DNA from: Planctomycetaceae bacterium
Lineage (GTDB): Bacteria > Planctomycetota > Planctomycetia > Planctomycetales > Planctomycetaceae
Assembly (NCBI GenBank): GCA_016795125.1
Contig: JAEUIG010000721.1
Location: 1-14,142 of the forward strand
Direction: 5' to 3'
Length of the DNA: 14,142 nucleotides
Position 1 is the first letter of the stretch, and each line of letters starts with the position of its first letter. Below, piece by piece: positions 5,763 through 11,344 of the stretch. A model generated the notes under the pieces. It searched no databases. It was not told where the DNA came from and worked only from the letters and a program-made list of their open reading frames with translations. The translations under genes and the position numbers were made by a program.

Positions 5763-8609
5763 ATGCTTCGCAGCCACGTCACCCTGGCCGTCTTCAAGCG
5801 CAATGTCGCCAGCTATTTCTCCGGCGTGCTGGGCTATCTGTTCATCATCGTGTTCGTCATTGCCGGATCGCTGCTGGCGTTCCGCTCCGAGTTCTTTGCC
5901 TCAAACCAGGCGAACCTCGATCCCCTGACCGAATGGTATCCGCTGCTGCTGGTGTTCATCATCCCGGCGGTGACGATGACCGCCTGGTCGGACGAGCGCA
6001 AGCTGGGGACCGATGAGCTGCTGTTTACGCTGCCGGCGACCGACGTCGAGATTCTGCTCGGCAAATTCTTCGCCGTGGTGGCGGTCTACACGACGGCCTT
6101 GTTGTTCTCGATCACGCTGTCGCTCGTGATCGCCTGGCTCGGCGATCCCGATCCGTGGCAGATCGCCACGACCTATCTCGGCTACTGGCTGGCCGGAGTG
6201 GCGTTGATCGGTGCAGGGCTGTTTGCGTCGGCATTGACGAACAATGCGACGGTGGCATTTGTTCTCGGCGCGCTGTTCTGCGCCGCTCCTGTCGGTCTCG
6301 AACTGCTTCCGGGCCTGCCGGACTGGGTTCGTGACCTGACGATCGGCGAGCAATTGCGCTACTTCACGCTCGGACTGATCCCGCTCAGCAGCGTGCTGTA
6401 TTTCCTGTCGCTGGCCGGCTTCATGCTGTATCTGAACGTGGTGATGATCGGTCGCCGCCACTGGCGGACAGAATCCGCCGCGACGCTGGTGCTGGATGCA
6501 CTCCTGTGGGTCGCAGTGCTGGTGGTGGCTGCGTTGCTGATCCTCTACCGTCCGGGCAGCACCTGGACGACTGTCGCCATGGCCGCCTTTGCCGCGATCA
6601 CTTTCTACAGCGTTTTCGCACTGCTGCTGGGGTCGTTTCCCGGCCGGCATTTTGCCACGCGGATCACCGCCCTGGCCATCGCGCTCATCAGTGTGAACTA
6701 CATCGCCCAGGGCGCGCCGCGACTGGACCTCACGCAGGAGCGGTTGTACACCCTGTCGGAGACGACGCATAACATTCTGAAGAACGTCGACCGCAAGACC
6801 CCCGTCACGATTCAGGCGTATCTCAGCCCGCAGGTGCCAGAACAGTACGCTGACATTCATCGTCGACTGATTGGCCTCCTGCGGGAAATCGATCAGGAAG
6901 GGGGAACCGGCGTTGATGTGCAGATCAGCACGATTACCCCGTCGAGCGAGGATGCGGTCCTGGCTCAGCAGGCCGGGATCGTGCCGCGTGCGGCGCAATC
7001 GGAACGCGGCGGCAAGATCACAATCGAAGACATTTTCATGGGGGCGCTGGTCCAGGGTCCCTACGCCGAAGTCATCATCCCGTTTTTCGATGTCGGAACT
7101 TCAATTGAGTACGAGTTGACTCGTTCGATTGGCACGGTCTCCAACGCGGAGCGAGCGACCATTGGCATCTTGACGACTGACGCCAAGGTCACTGGCGGCT
7201 TCGACATGCAGAACTTCCGGCAGCTTCCGGAATGGCGGATCGTTCAGGAACTCAAGAAACAGTACAAGGTCGAGGAGATTCTGCCGGACCACGCGATCGA
7301 CGAGGACATCGACGTCCTGATTGCGATCCTGCCGTCGTCCCTGACGCAGCCGCAGATGGAGCACTTCCTCGCGTACGTCCGTTCCGGGAAGCCGACGCTG
7401 ATCTTCGACGATCCGTTGCCAGTGTTCGGACGCGGCCAGGGGTTCCAGATGGCTCCGCTGAATCCGAAGCCGTCGCAGGGGGGAGGGATGATGGGCATGC
7501 AGCAGCCGTCCGAGCCGAAGGCCGACGGCGGCCGGCTGACCGGACTGATGCACCTGCTGCAGTCGGCCTGGGAAGGACACGACCCCTCGGAAACCGATCC
7601 GCTCGGCCAGCCGTACGCGGCCGGCGAGAACTTCATCGTCTTCGACGGATTCAATCCGCATCCGGAGATCGCCAGCGTTGTGCGGCCGGAACTGATCTTC
7701 GTTTCTCCCAAGAGCGGAACGGCGGGCGCATTCAACCCGGAAAGCCCCGTGACGTCGGACCTGCAGGAACTGATGGCCTGGTTCGCAGGGACGATCCGTC
7801 CCCGGCAGAACAGCCCGCTCGATTTCAAGCCACTGCTGCGGACAGGCTCGAAACAGTCCGGCCTGATCGACTGGGACGAAGCCGTCACCAGCCAGTCGTT
7901 CTTTGGTCCGCAGATTGCGGAGAACCCGCCGATGGTGATCGACTCGGATGCCCACGTGATTGCGGCTCACATCACGTCTAAGGCGGATGCCGCCGACAAG
8001 CTGAACGTGATCTTCGTCGCCGACGTGGACCTGATCTCGGACGACATCTTCCGCATCCAGGAGCAGCAGTTGTACGATATGCGGATCGACAACGTGACAT
8101 TTGTGCTGAACGCCGTTGACGAACTGGCAGGGAACAAGGAGTACATCGCGCTGCGCAAGCGGCGCGCGAAGCTGCGCACGCTGACCGAGATCGAAGCGCA
8201 GAAGGACGTTTTTAACCAGAACCTGAACCAGCAGATCCAGGCGGCGGAGAAGGAAGCGAAGGATCGTCAGGGCATTGCACAGAAGACGTTCGACGATGCC
8301 GTTGCCAAGGTGGAGAATGATGAAAGCCTCGACCGCCGCACCAAGCAGCAGCTGATCCGGCTGGCGCGTCAGGACGCGCAGAACGTCCTTGATGAGGAGA
8401 CCCGGGACATCGAGCGCGACAAGGAGCGGGAGGTGGAACTGATGCGGGACGCCACCAACCGGCGGGTGGCCGCGATCGAACTCAAGGCGTGGCTGATGGG
8501 CGTCCTGCTCCCCCCGCTGCCCGCGATCCTCCTGATGTTTGTCGTGCTGGGAATCCGGTTGATGAACGAGACCACGGGCGTGTCGCCGGATCGACTGGTG
8601 AAGCGGTAA
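5763..8609 (+). CDS. Fused ABC-2 permease and GldG-like auxiliary protein (GldF-GldG fusion)
   Basis: This 948-residue membrane protein joins two parts that are separate genes in Bacteroidetes. Residues 1-230 form an ABC-2 type permease (GldF-like) with about six membrane segments near 22-40, 58-74, 102-125, 138-158, 163-183 and 205-229. Two more segments (241-262, 268-290) precede a GldG-like half: a membrane helix at about 297-314, then RLDLTQERLYTLSE (320-333), the hallmark opening of the GldG / ABC_transp_aux family, and a large extracytoplasmic domain to about 780. A charged, Lys/Glu/Asp/Gln-rich coiled-coil stretch (about 795-900) leads to a last membrane helix (about 911-932). A Gly/Met-rich loop interrupts the auxiliary domain near 573-580. 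It should pair with the ATPase encoded upstream. The substrate is unknown. No Shine-Dalgarno sequence precedes the ATG, which directly follows heptamer array B. Confidence 0.9.
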   Translation: MLRSHVTLAVFKRNVASYFSGVLGYLFIIVFVIAGSLLAFRSEFFASNQANLDPLTEWYPLLLVFIIPAVTMTAWSDERKLGTDELLFTLPATDVEILLGKFFAVVAVYTTALLFSITLSLVIAWLGDPDPWQIATTYLGYWLAGVALIGAGLFASALTNNATVAFVLGALFCAAPVGLELLPGLPDWVRDLTIGEQLRYFTLGLIPLSSVLYFLSLAGFMLYLNVVMIGRRHWRTESAATLVLDALLWVAVLVVAALLILYRPGSTWTTVAMAAFAAITFYSVFALLLGSFPGRHFATRITALAIALISVNYIAQGAPRLDLTQERLYTLSETTHNILKNVDRKTPVTIQAYLSPQVPEQYADIHRRLIGLLREIDQEGGTGVDVQISTITPSSEDAVLAQQAGIVPRAAQSERGGKITIEDIFMGALVQGPYAEVIIPFFDVGTSIEYELTRSIGTVSNAERATIGILTTDAKVTGGFDMQNFRQLPEWRIVQELKKQYKVEEILPDHAIDEDIDVLIAILPSSLTQPQMEHFLAYVRSGKPTLIFDDPLPVFGRGQGFQMAPLNPKPSQGGGMMGMQQPSEPKADGGRLTGLMHLLQSAWEGHDPSETDPLGQPYAAGENFIVFDGFNPHPEIASVVRPELIFVSPKSGTAGAFNPESPVTSDLQELMAWFAGTIRPRQNSPLDFKPLLRTGSKQSGLIDWDEAVTSQSFFGPQIAENPPMVIDSDAHVIAAHITSKADAADKLNVIFVADVDLISDDIFRIQEQQLYDMRIDNVTFVLNAVDELAGNKEYIALRKRRAKLRTLTEIEAQKDVFNQNLNQQIQAAEKEAKDRQGIAQKTFDDAVAKVENDESLDRRTKQQLIRLARQDAQNVLDEETRDIERDKEREVELMRDATNRRVAAIELKAWLMGVLLPPLPAILLMFVVLGIRLMNETTGVSPDRLVKR

Positions 8610-8616
8610 AAAGCGG

Positions 8617-8719
8617 TTGATGGTTTATTGGTGATCGTTGATCGACGGGTAGGTCGCCCCAATCACCGACAACCGACAACTGACGACCGAAAACCTTGCT
8701 GACATCTGACTGCTGAAGG
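8617..8719 (+). repeat. Degenerate heptamer array C
   Basis: From 8617 the spacer can be read in 7-nt units: TTGATGG, TTTATTG, GTGATCG, TTGATCG, then three poorer units, then CCGACAA twice, CTGACGA and CCGAAAA (8666-8693). A 5-nt unit (CCTTG, 8694-8698) follows, then CTGACAT, CTGACTG and CTGAAGG (8699-8719). As in array B, one 5-nt unit interrupts the phase. The final GAAGG lies 7 nt before the ATG at 8727 and may double as a weak ribosome binding site. The clear core is 8659-8719. Confidence 0.65.
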
Positions 8720-8726
8720 CTCTCCC

Positions 8727-10658
8727 ATGAACCAGCGCATTCTCCGGACGTTGATCTTCGTAGGCGCCGCGGCCGTGTGTCTCGGCGGAGCGATCGCCAC
8801 TTCGATCGCCACCCGTCCGGTCAAGCTTGACGATGCGGCGCTCGTCGGGCAGGAGTTCTTCCCGGACTTCCAGGACCCGACCAAGGCGACCGGCCTGCGC
8901 GTGGCCGCGTATGACAAGGAGGCCGCCAAGGTCAACGTCTTCAACGTCGAGTTCAAGGACGGGCTGTGGCGCATCCCGTCGCACCACAATTATCCGGCCG
9001 ACGGGGAAGAACAGCTGGCCAAGACGGCGGCGTCGGTGGTCGGCATTGAGCGCGGCATCTATGCCGGCAAAACGGCCGAAGACCAGAAACGGATGGGCGT
9101 CCTCGATCCTTTGGATGAATCGATCACCGGCACCGAGGGACGCGGCGCGCGAATCACGCTGTTCCAGGGGGGCAAGCCGCTGGTCGACCTGATTATCGGC
9201 AACAAGGTCGAAGAAGCGGGCGACATCTATTACGTGCGGAAAGCGGACGATGCCCGGGTCTATCGCGCCGAATTGACCGGCCTGAAAGTCTCCACGAAGT
9301 TCGCCGACTGGATCGAGCCGGACCTCCTCCAGATCGACCGCAACAAGCTGGTGCAGCTCATCGTCGACCGCTACCAGATCGACGAGCAGAAGGGCTCGCT
9401 GAAGCAGGGGGAAATCAGCGTTCTGACGAAGAAGCCCGGCGATGCAACCGCACAGTGGGAACTGGAAGGCCTCGATCCGGCGACGGAGAAGGTCAAGTCG
9501 GCCACGCTCAATCAGATGACGATGGCGCTCGACGACCTGAAAATCGTCGGCGTGCGGGAGAAGCCCCAGGGACTCGTGGACGTTCTCAAAGGGACCGAAG
9601 GGGCCGGACTGAGCGAAATCGAAGTGCTGCAGATGCAGCGAGCGGGTTACTTCCTGACGCCCGAGGGGCAGCTCGTCTCGAACGAAGGGGAAATCCTGGC
9701 GGGAAGCGACGAGGGCGTCCGGTACACGCTGCGATTTGGTGAAGTGCTCAGCGGCACCGACATGGACATCGAAGTCGGCTCCGATTCCGAGACCGCCGCT
9801 GCCGCCGAAGGGGATGCGGTCGACCCCGCTGCGGCTGATGCGGCCGTCAACAAGAACCGCTACCTGTTCATCACGGCCGCATTCGACGAGTCGCTGCTGG
9901 GTGAACGTCCGGCCGCGCCGGTGAAGCCGGTCCCGCCATCGGAGCAGCCTGCGGCAACTCCGGAGGCGGATGGCGCCGCCACTCCGGAAGCGAGTCCGGA
10001 CGGGGGTGCGGCGGCTACGGATGATGCGGGCGTTGATCCGCTCGATGCGGCGGCAGAAGAAGCCGAGGGCGAAGCACCGTCCGACGATCAGGCCGCTGAT
10101 CCGGCTGCGACGGCCGATCCGGCTGCGACCACAGAACCTGCAGCCGCGACAGACGCGCCTGCGGATGCTGCGCAGCCTGCCGCCAGCGAACCCGCAGCTG
10201 ACGCGGCCCAGACGACCGATCCCGCCGCTGCTCCCGTGGAGAGTGCGGCTCCGACGGAGGGAGCTGCACCGACACAGCCGGACCCGCAACAGGTCTATCA
10301 GGAAGCGCTGCAGCAGTATGAACTCGACCAGGCGGCCTTCGAAGCGAGGACCGCCGAGTTCGACAAGAAGATTGCCGATGGCTCGGTGCGGGCCGCGGAA
10401 CTCAACGAGCGGTTCGCTCCGTGGTACTACGTGATTTCGGCCGACCTGTTCACCAAGCTGAAGGTGGACCGCACCGAGCTCGTGGAACCGCCGACGCCGC
10501 CGGCCACCGGCGCTGCCGGAGCAGGGCCGTCGATCCCGTTCGGCCTGCCGGGGACGACTCCCGAACCGGTGACGACCGAGCCGGCCGCCGAACCAGCGGT
10601 TGAGGCGCAGCCGACGGAGCCGTCGGCCGAACCGGCGAGCGATGCGGCGAACCCGTAG
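8727..10658 (+). CDS. DUF4340 domain-containing membrane-anchored protein
   Basis: This 643-residue protein has an uncleaved-looking N-terminal membrane helix (about 5-27), after which the chain should lie outside the cytoplasm. Residues about 40-390 match the DUF4340 type, seen in the WRIPSHHNYPAD segment (81-92) and the repeated strand patterns (ARITLFQGGKPLVDLIIGNK-like, 141-160). A low-complexity Ala/Pro/Asp/Glu/Thr-rich stretch (about 395-520) interrupts the protein before a short conserved-looking helical end (521-588, with FAPWYYVIS at 563-571). A second Pro/Ala/Glu-rich tail runs to 643. DUF4340 proteins are commonly encoded next to GldG-like ABC components, as here, so this is probably the extracytoplasmic partner of the fused permease. 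Its biochemical role is unknown. The low-complexity parts explain the long spurious open frames on the opposite strand. Confidence 0.88.
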   Translation: MNQRILRTLIFVGAAAVCLGGAIATSIATRPVKLDDAALVGQEFFPDFQDPTKATGLRVAAYDKEAAKVNVFNVEFKDGLWRIPSHHNYPADGEEQLAKTAASVVGIERGIYAGKTAEDQKRMGVLDPLDESITGTEGRGARITLFQGGKPLVDLIIGNKVEEAGDIYYVRKADDARVYRAELTGLKVSTKFADWIEPDLLQIDRNKLVQLIVDRYQIDEQKGSLKQGEISVLTKKPGDATAQWELEGLDPATEKVKSATLNQMTMALDDLKIVGVREKPQGLVDVLKGTEGAGLSEIEVLQMQRAGYFLTPEGQLVSNEGEILAGSDEGVRYTLRFGEVLSGTDMDIEVGSDSETAAAAEGDAVDPAAADAAVNKNRYLFITAAFDESLLGERPAAPVKPVPPSEQPAATPEADGAATPEASPDGGAAATDDAGVDPLDAAAEEAEGEAPSDDQAADPAATADPAATTEPAAATDAPADAAQPAASEPAADAAQTTDPAAAPVESAAPTEGAAPTQPDPQQVYQEALQQYELDQAAFEARTAEFDKKIADGSVRAAELNERFAPWYYVISADLFTKLKVDRTELVEPPTPPATGAAGAGPSIPFGLPGTTPEPVTTEPAAEPAVEAQPTEPSAEPASDAANP

Positions 10659-10710
10659 CGGTTGGTCGATCTCTCAGCGTGTTGGTGCAGGGCAGGCCGT
10701 CTGTCGCTCG

Positions 10711-10750
10711 CCCTCACCCCCGGCCCCACTCCCGGAGGGAGAGGGGAGGG
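10711..10750. repeat. Dispersed-type GC-rich hairpin repeat
   Basis: The segment carries CCCCACTCCC (10724-10733), a GGA loop, and GGGAGAGGGG (10737-10746). These pair over 10 bp with one mismatch. It is flanked by the CCCTCACCCCCGG / AGGG context typical of a widespread bacterial intergenic repeat. It lies 65 nt after the DUF4340 stop. No T-run follows, so it is not a standard intrinsic terminator, although the hairpin may still stabilise or end transcripts. Confidence 0.65.
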
Positions 10751-10858
10751 ATCTGTGCCTGACGCTGGTGCACTCGCGAATCGGCGATGCTCACAGGCGC
10801 CGCATGACGGTGGGAGCAGCCCCCTCGTGCGCGCTTGGCGAGATCGCGCTTTCTTCTA

Positions 10859-10888
10859 TTGACGACGCGTGTCGTCGCCTCGTACAGT
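10859..10888 (+). promoter_or_regulatory. Promoter of the BlaI-M56 operon
   Basis: TTGACG (10859-10864) is separated by 18 bp from TACAGT (10883-10888), a -35/-10 pair with five and four matches to consensus. Transcription would start near 10895 and give a leader of about 42 nt to the ATG at 10937. Two matching inverted repeats overlap the -35 box and the start site, as expected for a repressed, self-regulated promoter. Confidence 0.6.
10861..10876. promoter_or_regulatory. Candidate BlaI-family operator 1
   Basis: GACGAC-GCGT-GTCGTC is a perfect 6-bp inverted repeat that overlaps the -35 hexamer. Its right half, read from the centre, is GTGTCGTC and contains the TGT of the known BlaI/MecI core (TACA-NN-TGTA). 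The left half has ACG where the core has ACA. Confidence 0.6.
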
Positions 10889-10892
10889 AGCG

Positions 10893-10908
10893 GACGACAC
10901 TCGTCGTC
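10893..10908. promoter_or_regulatory. Candidate BlaI-family operator 2
   Basis: GACGAC-ACTC-GTCGTC has the same arms and the same 4-bp gap as operator 1, and covers the predicted transcription start. Its left half is GACGACAC and contains the ACA of the BlaI/MecI core; the right half deviates by one base. The centres of the two sites are 32 bp apart, about three helical turns, so two repressor dimers would sit on the same DNA face. Confidence 0.6.
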
Positions 10909-10922
10909 ACTTCACTTGGCAC

Positions 10923-10927
10923 GGAGG
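10923..10927 (+). promoter_or_regulatory. Shine-Dalgarno sequence of the BlaI-like gene
   Basis: GGAGG lies 9 nt before the ATG at 10937. It fixes this start over an in-frame start at 10835 that would lie upstream of the predicted promoter. Confidence 0.75.
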
Positions 10928-10936
10928 AACGCCAAC

Positions 10937-11344
10937 ATGCCCGAAGGCACGCTCACTCCCGCGCAGTACGAGATCATGGATGTCGTCTGGCAGGCCGGTT
11001 CGGACGGCGCGACCGTCGCCGAGATCTGGCACACGATTTCCGAATCCCGCTCCGTCGCCCGCACCACGATTCTCAATCTGGTGGACCGCCTCGAGAAGCG
11101 GGGATGGCTCAACCGCCGCGATGCGGACGGCGGCGTCCGGTACTCCGCGGCGGTAAGCCGCGACCGCACCAGCACGGCGCTCGCCGGCGAGTTCGTGCAG
11201 CAGTTCTTCGACGGCTCGGCCGCGAACCTCGTGATGAGCCTGCTCGGCACGTCCCGGCTCAACGCCGACGAAATCCGCAAGCTGCGCGACATCCTCGACC
11301 AGGCGCCGGCCAGGCCCGGCAAGCGCGAAGGAGGGCGGCCATGA
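10937..11344 (+). CDS. BlaI/MecI/CopY-family transcriptional repressor
   Basis: This 135-residue protein is a small winged-helix repressor of the BlaI/MecI type. The DNA-binding domain covers residues 5-75: LTPAQYEIMDVVW (6-18) opens the fold, SVARTTILNLVDRLEKRGWL (39-58) is the recognition helix region, and RYSAAVS (68-74) is the wing. The C-terminal half (76-122) has the FFDGSAANLV-type dimerisation segment (90-99), where family members are cleaved by their partner protease. The start at 10937 is supported by a strong Shine-Dalgarno sequence. The stop codon overlaps the start of the M56 protease gene (ATGA), so the two are translated together. The promoter carries two inverted repeats that are likely its own operators. 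In characterised systems the membrane protease inactivates the repressor on signal; here the signal is not known and need not be a beta-lactam. Confidence 0.93.
   Translation: MPEGTLTPAQYEIMDVVWQAGSDGATVAEIWHTISESRSVARTTILNLVDRLEKRGWLNRRDADGGVRYSAAVSRDRTSTALAGEFVQQFFDGSAANLVMSLLGTSRLNADEIRKLRDILDQAPARPGKREGGRP

Noticed and set aside
5901..6998. 365-residue minus-strand open frame opposite the permease
   Set aside because: Its Gln/Arg/His-rich translation mirrors hydrophobic codons of the real membrane protein on the plus strand.
8625..10289. 554-residue open frame on the minus strand opposite the DUF4340 gene
   Set aside because: It is a by-product of the high-GC, low-complexity DUF4340 coding strand. 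Its translation is a run of Arg/Gly/Ser/Cys with no domain, and the plus-strand gene has a membrane anchor, family motifs and operon context.
11104..11340. Longer start for the M56 protease, reading through the repressor gene in another frame
   Set aside because: The ATG at 11341 has a GGAGG 6 nt upstream, overlaps the repressor stop in the usual ATGA manner and begins directly with a membrane helix.
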